Part shown: piece after piece, positions 17,579 to 26,788 of the stretch
Layout of the letters: the number at the start of each line of letters is the position of its first letter
Numbering within the stretch: the stretch's first letter is position 1
Origin: Olivibacter jilunii
Lineage (GTDB): Bacteria; Bacteroidota; Bacteroidia; Sphingobacteriales; Sphingobacteriaceae
Length of the DNA stretch: 64,000 nt
Direction of reading: 5' to 3'
NCBI RefSeq assembly: GCF_900607235.1
Contig: NZ_LR027848.1
Location: forward strand, 310,001-374,000
Translations under genes and position numbers: made by a program
The notes under the pieces: model-generated
The model's input: the letters and a program-made list of their open reading frames with translations, nothing else
Database searches by the model: none
Told to the model about the DNA's origin: nothing

Positions 17579-18578
17579 ATACCGAACCTATGATGGCCGG
17601 AATAATCAGATTAATAAACCAAATGGATGCCGCAGAGGCCATAACCGCCAACTCTTGCGTTGTTATAAAAGCAAAAAGATATCCCGCCGTTAAGCTTCTT
17701 ACACCCACATCCAACAAATCTAATGAAGGCATTGCAGATTGAATAAAAAACAATAAAAAAACCATCAAAACCATTGGCCCTGTGGGTATCGAAGGGATAA
17801 GTATGTGCATTACCAACATATATTGAGACGTAAACACGGCATATCGGAATAACGACATGGAAAAAACATACCATAACTGTTTTGTATCATATCGTTCTAA
17901 TAGGAAAAAGAAGCGTTGCACTTTAGTGAGCCATTTGATCCTCCGGATGAAACGATTAAGCCATTTGATTCTAAAGTATAAAAGCAACATGAGGAGAATA
18001 AAGCCTAGGGCCAACAAGCAGAGTGCGAGATATAACCAAAACGAAGGGTACTTGTAGTTGCCAATAAACCATACCAACGCAATGGCTCCCATCATGTTGG
18101 TAATGACTAACTGAGCGAAAGCTCCGACGGCCATAGCCAGTACACCGAACATGCGTTTACGAGGGTTTAAAAACAATACCCGTCCACCATATTCGCCTAT
18201 CCTATTAGGCGTAAAAATAGCCCAGCTTAACCCGCAAAAAACCGATTCAAACGCTTTTACGAAGGAAATTTTTTGAATGGGACGACAAAGGTATTGCCAT
18301 TTAATGCATTCTAAACACCAGTTTATAAGCATTAAAGTGAAAAGCGAAAAAATGGTTAAGCTTAGTAACTCTGTATCCAACCGTCCGATTAAGCGTTTAA
18401 ACTCATATAGGTTTTTATTGTCACTTAATTTCCTATGTATGAACCATATCGTCAGTAAGAGTACGGTAATTTTAATACTTACACTTATTATTTTTTTTCC
18501 CCTCGTGCTCAATGGTGTTTTTTTTGCAATGTTAAGAAAACTTAAATAAATTATAACATAGCAAGGCCGAAAGAACAT
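17538..18578 (-). CDS. lysylphosphatidylglycerol synthase transmembrane/flippase-like protein (UPF0104)
   Basis: A 346-residue polytopic membrane protein with about eight hydrophobic segments. It carries the family features CLECIKWQYLCRPI, FESVFCGLSWAIFTPNRIGEYGGRVLFL and SLDLLDVGVRSLTAGYLF. Members of this family without a synthase domain are thought to move lipids or lipid-linked sugars; that is family inference. It overlaps the downstream glycosyltransferase and is divergent from ruvC with 41 bases between the starts. Confidence 0.83.
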   Translation of the reverse strand: MFFRPCYVIIYLSFLNIAKKTPLSTRGKKIISVSIKITVLLLTIWFIHRKLSDNKNLYEFKRLIGRLDTELLSLTIFSLFTLMLINWCLECIKWQYLCRPIQKISFVKAFESVFCGLSWAIFTPNRIGEYGGRVLFLNPRKRMFGVLAMAVGAFAQLVITNMMGAIALVWFIGNYKYPSFWLYLALCLLALGFILLMLLLYFRIKWLNRFIRRIKWLTKVQRFFFLLERYDTKQLWYVFSMSLFRYAVFTSQYMLVMHILIPSIPTGPMVLMVFLLFFIQSAMPSLDLLDVGVRSLTAGYLFAFITTQELAVMASAASIWFINLIIPAIIGSVFVFKINFFGNSNH

Positions 18579-18619
18579 TCTTAACCCTGTTTATGCTAAT
18601 AAAATCGTAATATTGTGAC

Positions 18620-19186
18620 ATGTTGCAAAGCGATTTAAAAGAGCGGGTTATCTTGGGGATCGATCCCGGAACCAAAGTGATGGGCTACGGTTTAATTCAG
18701 GAAAAGGGGAAACAACTGAGCTTAATAAGCTTAGGAATCATTAAACTGGATCATTTGGAAAATCAGGCGCTTAAGTTGCAACGTATATTTGAGAAGACCA
18801 CCTCACTAATCGATCAGTACCACCCTGATTGCATGGCTTTAGAAGATCCATTTTATGGCAAAAACATCCAGGTCATTCTGAAGTTAGGACGAGCTCAGGG
18901 AGTAGCCATGGCAGCCGCTTTAGCCAAAAAAATTGAAATAGCGGAATACGCGCCCAGGAAAATAAAGCAATCCGTAACAGGTAACGGCAGTGCATCGAAA
19001 GAACAAGTTGCCTCCATGTTAAAGAATTTATTAAACTTCAAGGAGAGCCCACAATTTCTTGATGCAACAGACGGCCTCGCAGTGGCGGTTTGCCATGCAT
19101 TTCAAGGACGCGGCACAAGCGGTGGTAAGAAGAGCTATACTGGCTGGGAATCTTTTATAAAAGAAAATTCCCATCGATTAAAATAA
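18620..19186 (+). CDS. ruvC: Holliday junction resolvase RuvC
   Basis: It cuts Holliday junctions during recombination, working with RuvAB. The acidic catalytic residues are visible as D15 (GIDPGTKVMGYG), E75 (ALEDPF), and D148 and D151 (DATDGLAVAVCHA). The length of 188 residues is normal. The ATG at 18620 is preceded at 4 bases by TAATATTG, a one-mismatch -7 element, so the transcript may be leaderless. No other ruv gene is in the window. Confidence 0.95.
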   Translation: MLQSDLKERVILGIDPGTKVMGYGLIQEKGKQLSLISLGIIKLDHLENQALKLQRIFEKTTSLIDQYHPDCMALEDPFYGKNIQVILKLGRAQGVAMAAALAKKIEIAEYAPRKIKQSVTGNGSASKEQVASMLKNLLNFKESPQFLDATDGLAVAVCHAFQGRGTSGGKKSYTGWESFIKENSHRLK

Positions 19187-19223
19187 GAAGGACCGATCTA
19201 TACCTCATTGCGGTACGAAAACA

Positions 19224-19637
19224 CTACGAATTACTCGTTAATCTCGCCAGCTCTTGTCTGATACGTTCAGCATGTTCGCTAAGTTGCTCACTGCTAAGCT
19301 TCAGTTTTTCTTTCGAGAAGTTGATATCACCTACATGGTTGATAGGTACTAAATGGATATGCGCATGCGGCACTTCCAGTCCAATCACAGCAACGCCCAC
19401 CTTTTCGCATGGAAAAGCTATTTTGATCGCTGATGCAACAATTTTGGCAAACATCCAGATTCCAATGTACTCATCATCTTCCATATCAAAGATATAATCC
19501 GTTTCTTTTTTGGGAATCACGAGTACATGTCCTTCCGCTAAGGGATTGATGTCTAAGAAAGCCAAGAAATCATTTGACTCAGCCACTTTATGCGCTGGAA
19601 TTTCACCTGATACAATTTTTGAAAATAGAGAAGACAT
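19224..19637 (-). CDS. HIT family nucleotide-binding protein
   Basis: A 137-residue histidine-triad protein. The triad HAHIHLVPI lies near residues 90-98, and the N-terminal SLFSKIVSGEIPAHKVAE and HVLVIPKKE are typical of bacterial Hint/HinT-like nucleoside phosphoramidases. It acts on small nucleotide substrates; the physiological one is not known. It follows greA by 113 bases on the same strand, with a hairpin between. The preceding spacer holds A-rich 7- to 8-mers. Confidence 0.92.
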   Translation of the reverse strand: MSSLFSKIVSGEIPAHKVAESNDFLAFLDINPLAEGHVLVIPKKETDYIFDMEDDEYIGIWMFAKIVASAIKIAFPCEKVGVAVIGLEVPHAHIHLVPINHVGDINFSKEKLKLSSEQLSEHAERIRQELARLTSNS

Positions 19638-19711
19638 AATACAAGGAAGTAAAAATTAAAAAATTAAAAAAGCATAAATCTAACAACTTAACCCACCGTT
19701 AGCGTCATGTA

Positions 19712-19743
19712 AGCGGTTATGGCAGCAACCGCACATAACCGCT
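19712..19743 (-). terminator. hairpin downstream of greA
   Basis: A 10-bp perfect stem AGCGGTTATG/CATAACCGCT with a 12-base loop, starting 8 bases after the greA stop. No T run follows on the minus strand, so it may be an RNA-stabilising or processing hairpin instead of an intrinsic terminator. Confidence 0.5.
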
Positions 19744-19750
19744 ATACAAG

Positions 19751-20224
19751 CTATCGTGAGATCTCCAATATTTCCAGTTCGATTTTCCCTGCAGGTACCT
19801 CTATTTCAGCTTTATCACCTACGGATTTACCTAACAGGCCTTGCGCTATCGGTGATTTTACCGATATTTTACCGGATTTAAGATCTGCCTCTGTTTCGGA
19901 AACCAATTGATAGGTCATGATCGCTCCATTCTTTGTGTTTTTTAATTTTACAATGGATAGAGCCAACACTTTGGTAACGTCCAATTTAGATTCATCGATC
20001 AATCTAGCATTTGCTAAAACCTCCTCCAACTTTGCGATCTTTGCTTCGTGAAGGCCTTGCGCCTCTTTGGCTGCGTCGTATTCCGCATTCTCGGACAAGT
20101 CACCCTTGTCCCTTGCTTCAGCAATAGCTCTTGCTATGGCGGCCCTTCCTTCCGTCTTCAGATACTGAAGTTCCTCCTTCAACTTTTCCAATCCTTCTTT
20201 GCTATAATATGTTACGTCTGCCAT
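19751..20224 (-). CDS. greA: transcription elongation factor GreA
   Basis: GreA rescues backtracked RNA polymerase by stimulating transcript cleavage. The N-terminal coiled coil (about residues 8-75) includes the acidic tip region ARDKGDLSENAEYDAAKE, and the C-terminal FKBP-like domain shows SPIAQGLLGKSVGDKAEIEVPAGK. The length of 157 residues is typical. It stands alone between the terminator of the upstream response regulator gene and a hairpin. Confidence 0.96.
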   Translation of the reverse strand: MADVTYYSKEGLEKLKEELQYLKTEGRAAIARAIAEARDKGDLSENAEYDAAKEAQGLHEAKIAKLEEVLANARLIDESKLDVTKVLALSIVKLKNTKNGAIMTYQLVSETEADLKSGKISVKSPIAQGLLGKSVGDKAEIEVPAGKIELEILEISR

Positions 20225-20257
20225 AAAAATAATACTTTAAGGTTCCATTATAAAAAA

Positions 20258-20296
20258 CAAGCAAGACCACGCCTTATTACCAAGCGTGGTCTTGCT
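20258..20296 (-). terminator. Rho-independent terminator of the S9 peptidase/two-component operon
   Basis: Perfect 12-bp stem GCAAGACCACGC (20261-20272) with GCGTGGTCTTGC (20284-20295), an 11-base loop, and TTGTTTTTT following on the minus strand. It ends the transcript of the response regulator gene before greA. Confidence 0.88.
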
Positions 20297-20368
20297 GAGT
20301 TAACAACGAAGTTAACTCCTTTTTCTTAAAAAAACAAATCCACTAATGTGTTTAACAGATATTAACAA

Positions 20369-21061
20369 CTAGGTTCTATCTGCAACAAATTTATACCCCA
20401 TTCCCCGTACTGTTTGTAAATGATACGGCTTATCGGGATTAATTTCAATCTTCTTCCGCAAGCGCACGATATGCATATCGAGGGTGCGGGTATTCACATT
20501 GGAACTGTATCCCCAAACCACTTGCATAAGTTCGTCTCTACTGATAACCCTATTCACATTCTGCAAGAAATAAAGTAGAATCCGATTTTCAAGAATAGTC
20601 AGCTCTATTTTTTTCCCATCTCTGATTAACGAATGCGTGTTTGGATGGTGTTCCGTGTTACCAAAGTATAAAGTGTCATTTGCGTTGTTAACAAAAAACT
20701 TCACTTTATTTTCGATCATTGCTACTAAAACATCCATATTGAAGGGTTTAGTTATATAATCCGAAACACCGAAGCTATATGCGTCTATCTTATCCACGTC
20801 CTGCGACTTGGCGGTCATCATAATAACCAGATTATTAAAACCTGCTTTGCGCAAATTTGCACAGACCTCTGACCCTTGCTTTCCGGGTAACATCCAGTCT
20901 AACAATACAATATCCGGCTTTTCAGTTAATATTAACGTCTCCGCATCCTTCCCATTCGAGGCCTGTATCACTTGGTAATGTTCCGATTCTAATCGATGAA
21001 CAACCAAAAATCGAAGGTTTTCATCATCTTCTATTACAGCAATTTTAGTGTTTTTTTGCAT
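20369..21061 (-). CDS. OmpR/PhoB family response regulator
   Basis: A 230-residue transcription regulator. The receiver domain (about 5-120) has the acidic pocket EDDE, the phosphorylation site D55 (VLLDWMLPG), T/A at TAKSQ and Lys in YITKPFN. A winged-helix domain (about 130-228) ends with RTLDMHIVRLRKKI and VRGMGYKFV. It lies 27 bases after the histidine kinase gene and surely pairs with it. Target genes are unknown. Confidence 0.94.
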   Translation of the reverse strand: MQKNTKIAVIEDDENLRFLVVHRLESEHYQVIQASNGKDAETLILTEKPDIVLLDWMLPGKQGSEVCANLRKAGFNNLVIMMTAKSQDVDKIDAYSFGVSDYITKPFNMDVLVAMIENKVKFFVNNANDTLYFGNTEHHPNTHSLIRDGKKIELTILENRILLYFLQNVNRVISRDELMQVVWGYSSNVNTRTLDMHIVRLRKKIEINPDKPYHLQTVRGMGYKFVADRT

Positions 21062-21088
21062 AGTTTTACTTCTGTGCTGTTCGTCTAA

Positions 21089-22732
21089 TTAATGTACATA
21101 TGGCAGTGTTACTAGAAAAGTTGACCCTTTTCCCAAGGTGCTCTTTACTTGGATATCGCCGTCCATAAAATTCAACAATTCTTTACAAAATGCCAAACCT
21201 AAACCTACACTGCCTTGTTGGTTATACTGACTTTTTACTCTATAAAATTTTTTAAATATATTTATAAGTTCGCTCCTTGGAATTCCTATTCCCTTATCGA
21301 CAAACTTAAACATTATTTGCTTTTTTTGCTTAAAAATAGTGATTTTTAACGATTTACTGCCTTCCTCGGAATACTTATAAGCGTTATCTATTAAATTTTG
21401 AAACACACTACCGAGTAAGACCTGGTCTGTATGCAAGGTTGACACATCTTTAAGCTCATATTGTAAATCAAAACCGGGGTATTTTAGTTGATACCGATTT
21501 ACAATTTTTTCGCAAAAGTCTTTTAAATTAACCTTTTCATATTTCAATTTAATGGACTTATTCTCAATTTGTGTAAAAGATAATAAGGTATTCAATAGAT
21601 TATTAAGCTTATCTGCCTCCTCATCCAGTATCTTACCGTATAGCTTTCTGGCGTCCTCTTTTAACTCTTTGGCACTTTGAATATTATTGCCCGCAATTTT
21701 AATAACACTTACAGGCGTTTTAAATTCATGGGTAAGGTTATTGACAAAATCATATTGCAGCTTAAACATCTTATTATTAAAACTAATATTTCGATAGATC
21801 AGGTACCCAATTACAAACAATACCAAGTAGCCTAAGGAAATCATTAGCGCTAGTGGCATAAACCGTCTATTAACCTCCTTTATCAAGAAATTTCTATTAG
21901 CGCTAAAGTATATTTTATACGAAGCAAGCGCACCGGGTAAGGGACTCTCCGTAGTCAGCAAGTCGGGATCGGTATCAAGCGTTGCATAGAACAGTGGTTT
22001 TATTTCGATCTTTTCATAAAGTTCCGGATGATTATTCACTAATTTTAGGTCCTGCGGATCTATATAATAGCTCAAGATATCCTGTTCATAAATCGAGTTA
22101 TTATCAATCTCGCTTTCTACGAATTGCTTGTATGCTTTGATATCCTCTTTCCGAGGAATATTCATGTACGTTATTTTCTCAGGAATAACAGCATAAAAGA
22201 ACTTATTTATCTCATCGTTATTAACACTCCGTGAAGTATCAGCGATATCAATGAAGCTGGCAAGCCTTGCGGCCATACTATTAAAATCATCGGCAATACG
22301 AATATCGAATTTTTCACCGGAGTTAGCTCGATAAATTACCTGGCTCTTCGGACAATCTCTTCTAAATTGATACACGGCACGGGGCGTTATCCCTAATCCT
22401 GTAGGTGTGTGGCTTACATAAGCATCAAAGAATAAAATGCGCTTTACAAAAGCATACTTTTTTAACACGGAGTCTGCATAAATGAAGGCAGAATTGGAAT
22501 CGAGATATCCCTGATAAAAGGATACTTCCGGTATTTTATTAAAAAAAAGGTCGTTATAAGACTCTATATTCTTATCTAAAACATCGATTTTTTTTCCGAC
22601 AAATTCATTTTCAACAAGCTTCCGCGCATATTTCTTTGCAAAGCCCAAGGCTATAATAAATAATAGTGATGCCAGGACAGCAAATGTGATAATAAGCCAG
22701 TAATTTTTTCGATAATGGTTATGATTTGGCAT
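21089..22732 (-). CDS. sensor histidine kinase
   Basis: A 547-residue membrane kinase with helices at about 12-31 and 292-313 bounding a sensor region of about 260 residues outside the cytoplasm. The phosphoacceptor is H335 (NNLTHEFKTPVSV); N (FQNLIDNAYKYSEEG) and G boxes (DKGIGIP, GLGLAFCKELL, GKGSTFLVTLP) follow. The large sensor domain has no family that was recognised. The upstream gene encodes a secreted S9 peptidase 20 bases away. Confidence 0.94.
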   Translation of the reverse strand: MPNHNHYRKNYWLIITFAVLASLLFIIALGFAKKYARKLVENEFVGKKIDVLDKNIESYNDLFFNKIPEVSFYQGYLDSNSAFIYADSVLKKYAFVKRILFFDAYVSHTPTGLGITPRAVYQFRRDCPKSQVIYRANSGEKFDIRIADDFNSMAARLASFIDIADTSRSVNNDEINKFFYAVIPEKITYMNIPRKEDIKAYKQFVESEIDNNSIYEQDILSYYIDPQDLKLVNNHPELYEKIEIKPLFYATLDTDPDLLTTESPLPGALASYKIYFSANRNFLIKEVNRRFMPLALMISLGYLVLFVIGYLIYRNISFNNKMFKLQYDFVNNLTHEFKTPVSVIKIAGNNIQSAKELKEDARKLYGKILDEEADKLNNLLNTLLSFTQIENKSIKLKYEKVNLKDFCEKIVNRYQLKYPGFDLQYELKDVSTLHTDQVLLGSVFQNLIDNAYKYSEEGSKSLKITIFKQKKQIMFKFVDKGIGIPRSELINIFKKFYRVKSQYNQQGSVGLGLAFCKELLNFMDGDIQVKSTLGKGSTFLVTLPYVH

Positions 22733-22752
22733 ATATGATACCGATAAACCGA

Positions 22753-24639
22753 TTAATTAGCGCCCAAATTGTTGGCAAAAAACACTTCAAGTTGCTGATA
22801 AAACGCCAAGCGAGCCTGTTCATCTTTAAAGTAATGTCCCTCTTTCTCTTTCAAAAAATAAGTTATATTAATGTTTTTGCCCTTCAGGTCTCGTACCATT
22901 TGATTGGTCTCGTTTACATTGCCACGTTCGTCCTTACCGCCTTGTGCAATAAAAATAGGCCCCTTTATCTTATCCGTATGAAAGACAGGTGATACTGCGC
23001 GAAAATAGTCTGCCTGTTTTTCGGGATTACCAATGATTTCATAATACATCTGCAAATAAGGTTTATAATAAGGAGGAATTTCTTTTAAATAAGTAAACAA
23101 ATTGGTTATTCCCGAATAGGATGCGGCACATTTATACAAATCGTTATGAAAACAGGCACCGTATAGCGCGCAAAATCCGCCGAAACTATATCCAAAAATG
23201 CCAATTCGTTTAGGATCCGCGACCTTCTTATCGATCAGATATCTTACGCCATCAGCAATATCTTCCTGTATCTTTCCGCCCCACTCACCGAAACCGGCTG
23301 ACCAAAACTCTTTTCCGTAGCCCGTTGAGCCCCTATAGTTTGGTTGAAAAACAGCATATCCACGATTAGCAAGAAACTGAACTTCGCTATTATATTCCCA
23401 TACATTTCTTGCAGAAGGACCATTATGAGGTATAACAATAAGCGGTAAATTTTGCTTTTTTAGCTGATTGGGCAATGTTAAATATCCACTAATCGTCATA
23501 CCATCTCGCGCGTCGTAACGAATAGAGTCCATCTTACATAATGCTGTTCTGTTCAAAGCGGGGTTAACATCGGCTAATTTCGTTAAATGATCGTCTTGGA
23601 TGCTATATAGGTAAATTGCCCCCGGATCGTCATCAGCGTAAGTACGAATGATGAACCTCGTTTCAGCGTCGTTCTTATCGATCACCCGCATCCAGTATCC
23701 GTTTAGTCTTCGCGTTAGATCTTCATGAACCTCTTTAATCTTCTTATTAAAATAATGTCTTTCGGGTTTCCAAGTATCGTATTCCGCATAAGCAAGCCCT
23801 TTCGCAACGGTCGAAAAACGGATATTGTCGATGTCGACTTCCGGATGTACGTAAATGGTCTTAATTTCTTCTCCTTTCTCCAAGTCGATGATGACCAAGG
23901 CTTGCTTATCTCTGTTGATATTCGACAAGGCATATATGTGATTTGCTTTCCCCTCAATAAATCGCAGAGGCTTCACCGTTGTTTTGAAATTATTCTCGAA
24001 AACATGCTTAAATTCGCTCGTCTCATTATCCCGATAAAGTAATGTCTCATTTACGCCGTCGCTCGCTACCGCCAAACGCACTTTTCCATCCAGATCTGCA
24101 AACCAATTACTGATATTACCCGGATTCTTTGCCACCATCTTTAAATGACAATTATGAAGATTTAACCGATATACGTCAAAAGCAGAAGAATCACGTTTAT
24201 TTAGCGAAATCAACAACTCATCATTATTCACCTGCTGGCTTACCCACCGAAATCGCATTGGCTCCGGGGTAATGAGGTTACGGACGGACAACGAGGTTCT
24301 ATTGACAGCATATATATTCAGATTATCATCCTTCGACCGTTCTTTCCAAAACACCAGTTCGTCGTCATCTGCCCAAAAATAGTTTGCTATATTCTTATCC
24401 GTTTCTGTTGTGATCCTTTTGGTTTCTGTGTTATTCCAAGTCGTTAGATAGATATTTTGAATCCCCTTGTATGACTGCAAAAAGGCAATATACTTTCCGC
24501 TGGGAGAAATCTGAAAGTTTCCTTTCGGCGATTTCATAAAAAAACTTTCCACCGGTATTTCTTCCCTTTTTGCGAAATTCGAGCAAGCGGAAAGGCATAA
24601 AAGAAAAAATACGACGATGATAGGAGTAAAAATCCGCAT
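22753..24639 (-). CDS. S9 family (prolyl-oligopeptidase-like) secreted peptidase, lipoprotein
   Basis: A 628-residue exported hydrolase. The N-terminus has a signal with lipobox (LCLSAC). An N-terminal beta-propeller-like region is followed by an alpha/beta-hydrolase domain with the catalytic triad Ser 485 (GYSFGGF), Asp 570 (GGKDERGNV) and His 602 (KEGHYF). It likely removes dipeptides or oligopeptides at the envelope. An upstream TTG (24666) exists, but ATG 24639 gives a normal lipoprotein signal. It is the first gene of an operon with a two-component system, which suggests that the peptidase and the sensor respond to the same peptide cue. Confidence 0.9.
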   Translation of the reverse strand: MRIFTPIIVVFFLLCLSACSNFAKREEIPVESFFMKSPKGNFQISPSGKYIAFLQSYKGIQNIYLTTWNNTETKRITTETDKNIANYFWADDDELVFWKERSKDDNLNIYAVNRTSLSVRNLITPEPMRFRWVSQQVNNDELLISLNKRDSSAFDVYRLNLHNCHLKMVAKNPGNISNWFADLDGKVRLAVASDGVNETLLYRDNETSEFKHVFENNFKTTVKPLRFIEGKANHIYALSNINRDKQALVIIDLEKGEEIKTIYVHPEVDIDNIRFSTVAKGLAYAEYDTWKPERHYFNKKIKEVHEDLTRRLNGYWMRVIDKNDAETRFIIRTYADDDPGAIYLYSIQDDHLTKLADVNPALNRTALCKMDSIRYDARDGMTISGYLTLPNQLKKQNLPLIVIPHNGPSARNVWEYNSEVQFLANRGYAVFQPNYRGSTGYGKEFWSAGFGEWGGKIQEDIADGVRYLIDKKVADPKRIGIFGYSFGGFCALYGACFHNDLYKCAASYSGITNLFTYLKEIPPYYKPYLQMYYEIIGNPEKQADYFRAVSPVFHTDKIKGPIFIAQGGKDERGNVNETNQMVRDLKGKNINITYFLKEKEGHYFKDEQARLAFYQQLEVFFANNLGAN

Positions 24640-24974
24640 GTATACCCACCTCTTTTTTGTACCCAATTTGTTGATTTCTTTCAGACATACAGCCAGATTT
24701 GTATGCCCTTATATTTATGGTTAAGTTAGCAAAAGAAGCTTTTTTTTTCAAACCTCACTCGTAACATTTAAAGTACACTTCTTTTGGCTCCGGTATACCT
24801 GCCTTTAATATTCAATAAGCATTTATAATAAAACACCTTTTTCTCGGTCATCTTCTATTAATATTGCTCTTTTGCTTAATTCAAACCGATACAGAATCGA
24901 TTAAGAAGACATGCGATTGCGCTGATTTAGCGTGGCAAGTACTATTAATGCCAGAGGATTGCTATCTTAGCCGA
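24640..24974. other. divergent intergenic region, S9 peptidase / DUF4286 gene
   Basis: About 335 bases with runs of T and A (T9 near 24743). TATCTTAG at 24963-24970 lies 4 bases before the DUF4286 start and resembles a -7 box with one mismatch. No promoter matching consensus was found for the peptidase. No RNA gene was seen. Confidence 0.4.
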
Positions 24975-25277
24975 ATGATTTTATTTAATATTACACATAT
25001 TATTTCTGATCAAAAAGTTTTAGCGTACACCGAATGGCTTAAAACAGAATATATCCCCTTGGTGAAAGCTCATTCTTTATTTGAGGAAATAAGACTTTTA
25101 AAAATATTAGACTCTCCCAATGAGGGGCACTCGTTCAGCCTTCAATTGCTAGCAAATAATAGAGAGGACATACTAAAGTTCAAAGAATCACTGTTTACTA
25201 TTTTACAACAGAAGATGCAGGGAGATTTTTATGGACATCTCTTCTTATTCGATACCCTTATGGAGTACATCGATTAA
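24975..25277 (+). CDS. DUF4286 family protein
   Basis: A 100-residue protein with the order of a DUF4286 member: MILFNITHIISDQ, then WLKTEYIPLV, then HSFSLQLLANN and FYGHLFLFDTLMEYID. The fold is probably ferredoxin-like (dimeric alpha/beta barrel type), but function is unknown. The frame is open upstream to 24864, but ATG 24975 gives the family N-terminus. It lies 40 bases before rfbC and is probably co-transcribed with it. Confidence 0.8.
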   Translation: MILFNITHIISDQKVLAYTEWLKTEYIPLVKAHSLFEEIRLLKILDSPNEGHSFSLQLLANNREDILKFKESLFTILQQKMQGDFYGHLFLFDTLMEYID

Positions 25278-25317
25278 GAACATAACAAAAACGATATAAG
25301 CTACACACTAATAAAAT

Positions 25318-25866
25318 ATGAATTTTGTAAAAACACCTATCGAAGGAGTCGTTATTATTGAACCAAAAATATGGGAAGATAACCGAGGACAATTTTTTGA
25401 AACTTATAACGAAGCATTATTTAGGGAAAATGGCATTGACGAAAAATTCGTCCAAGATAATCAGTCGGTTTCCTGTAAAGGCGCGCTTCGTGGTTTACAT
25501 GCACAAGCAGGTCCTCATGCCCAGGGAAAACTTGTCCGAGTAATTAAGGGAAGTGTGATCGATGTCGCTGTGGATATTAGAAAAAACTCACCTACCTTTG
25601 GCCAAACCTTCCACATTGAACTTAGTGAGGCAAATGCCAAAATGCTATGGATACCTGTAGGCTTTTTACATGGTTTTGTTGCTCTGGAAGAGAACACTAT
25701 TTTCTGTTACAAAGTAACCGGTAAATATGATAAGGCAAATGAAATCGGCGTTCGTTACAATGATCCTACCTTTAACATCCAATGGCCTTTACCACAAGAG
25801 GAGCTGATTTTATCAGACAAGGATCTTCAATTACCGTTGCTTGCCGATATCAATAATCCTTTTTAG
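25318..25866 (+). CDS. rfbC: dTDP-4-dehydrorhamnose 3,5-epimerase
   Basis: This cupin-fold enzyme turns dTDP-4-dehydro-6-deoxyglucose into the rhamnose-configured intermediate for cell-surface polysaccharides. Motifs are IIEPKIWEDNRGQFFETY (cut at residues 14-31), FVQDNQSVS, GALRGLHAQ with the catalytic His near 61, and WIPVGFLHGF. The length of 182 residues is normal. The other dTDP-rhamnose genes are not adjacent. A long hairpin follows the stop. Confidence 0.94.
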   Translation: MNFVKTPIEGVVIIEPKIWEDNRGQFFETYNEALFRENGIDEKFVQDNQSVSCKGALRGLHAQAGPHAQGKLVRVIKGSVIDVAVDIRKNSPTFGQTFHIELSEANAKMLWIPVGFLHGFVALEENTIFCYKVTGKYDKANEIGVRYNDPTFNIQWPLPQEELILSDKDLQLPLLADINNPF

Positions 25867-25870
25867 TTCG

Positions 25871-25947
25871 TAGTTGAATAGTTGAGTGGTTAAGTTGTTA
25901 AATAGCACTCGACCATTCAACCACTCAACTATCCCGCTATTCAACTA
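25871..25947. terminator. octamer-repeat hairpin between convergent rfbC and OmpA genes
   Basis: Left arm 25871-25891 and right arm 25919-25947 are inverted: 14 bp pair perfectly (ATAGTTGAGTGGTT with AACCACTCAACTAT) and TAGTTGAATA pairs with TATTCAACTA across a CCCGC bulge. Each arm is itself built from 8-mers (TAGTTGAA, TAGTTGAG, TGGTTAAG; and ATTCAACC, ACTCAACT, ATTCAACT). It sits 5 bases after rfbC and 5 bases before the OmpA stop, so it can act as a two-way terminator. Confidence 0.65.
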
Positions 25948-25951
25948 CCTA

Positions 25952-26761
25952 CTATTTTATCAATTCATAAAGCTCATCCAGCTTTGGAGAAAGAACAATT
26001 TCTATTCTTCTGTTAGCACTCCTAGCCTCGGGTGTGTCTGCGGTATCTACAGGGGTAAACTCGCCCTTTCCCGTTGCTATTAGCCTCTTTGGATCGATTC
26101 CCTCTTCCTCTGTTAGATACCTGACAACCGAAGTTGACCTCAAAACGCTGAGATCCCAATTATCCTTTATTTGTCCCAAGCTTCTCACCTTCTGATTATC
26201 TGTATGACCTTCAACGGCCATATTGATTTCGGGCTGCGTATTCAAAACTTTGGCTAACTCGGCCAAAGCTTGTTTCCCACGCTGATCAATTATGATACTT
26301 CCCGAAGAAAAGAGTAATTTATCAGCAAGTAGGACATATACTTTACCCTCCCGCATATCAACGGTCAACCCGCTTTCCTTAAATCCCAACAGCGCACGTT
26401 GCAACTTATCTTTTAATTGATTACCTGCTTCCTCTCGTTTCCGCAGTACATCTTCTACCTCTTTCAGGCGTTCCTCGCGTTCAGCTAAATTTGCGGCCAG
26501 TTTTTTCGCCTCACTTGAGCTTGAGCTCAAATTCTCTTCCAATGAAGCAAGCCTTCTTCCCAATGATGCTGTGTCGGCCCTTAGCTTCGCCAGTTCATCT
26601 TCTAAGTTGTCATTTTTGATTTGAGCTGTCCGCCAACCTTGATTTAATGAATCCTGCACATTTAGCATAGCTTGGTAGGCTTTCGGGGACATCACTTTGC
26701 AACTACTTATAAGTAAAGCAATAAATAGAAACAAGCAAAAAGCCTTATTAAAAAGTATCAT
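25952..26761 (-). CDS. OmpA family lipoprotein
   Basis: A 269-residue outer-membrane-anchored protein. Lipobox ISSC gives a lipidated Cys at 21. A coiled-coil segment spans about 35-120 (Glu/Lys/Leu-rich heptads), followed by an OmpA peptidoglycan-binding domain at about 140-262 (AVEGHTDNQKV, LRSTSVVRYLTEEEGIDPKRL, NRRIEIVLSP). It probably ties the outer membrane to the cell wall. It lies 27 bases after the DUF983 gene and may be the last gene of the long oxidase operon. Confidence 0.92.
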   Translation of the reverse strand: MILFNKAFCLFLFIALLISSCKVMSPKAYQAMLNVQDSLNQGWRTAQIKNDNLEDELAKLRADTASLGRRLASLEENLSSSSSEAKKLAANLAEREERLKEVEDVLRKREEAGNQLKDKLQRALLGFKESGLTVDMREGKVYVLLADKLLFSSGSIIIDQRGKQALAELAKVLNTQPEINMAVEGHTDNQKVRSLGQIKDNWDLSVLRSTSVVRYLTEEEGIDPKRLIATGKGEFTPVDTADTPEARSANRRIEIVLSPKLDELYELIK

Positions 26762-26788
26762 AGCGTTTAAATAAAAGGAAAACTGATC

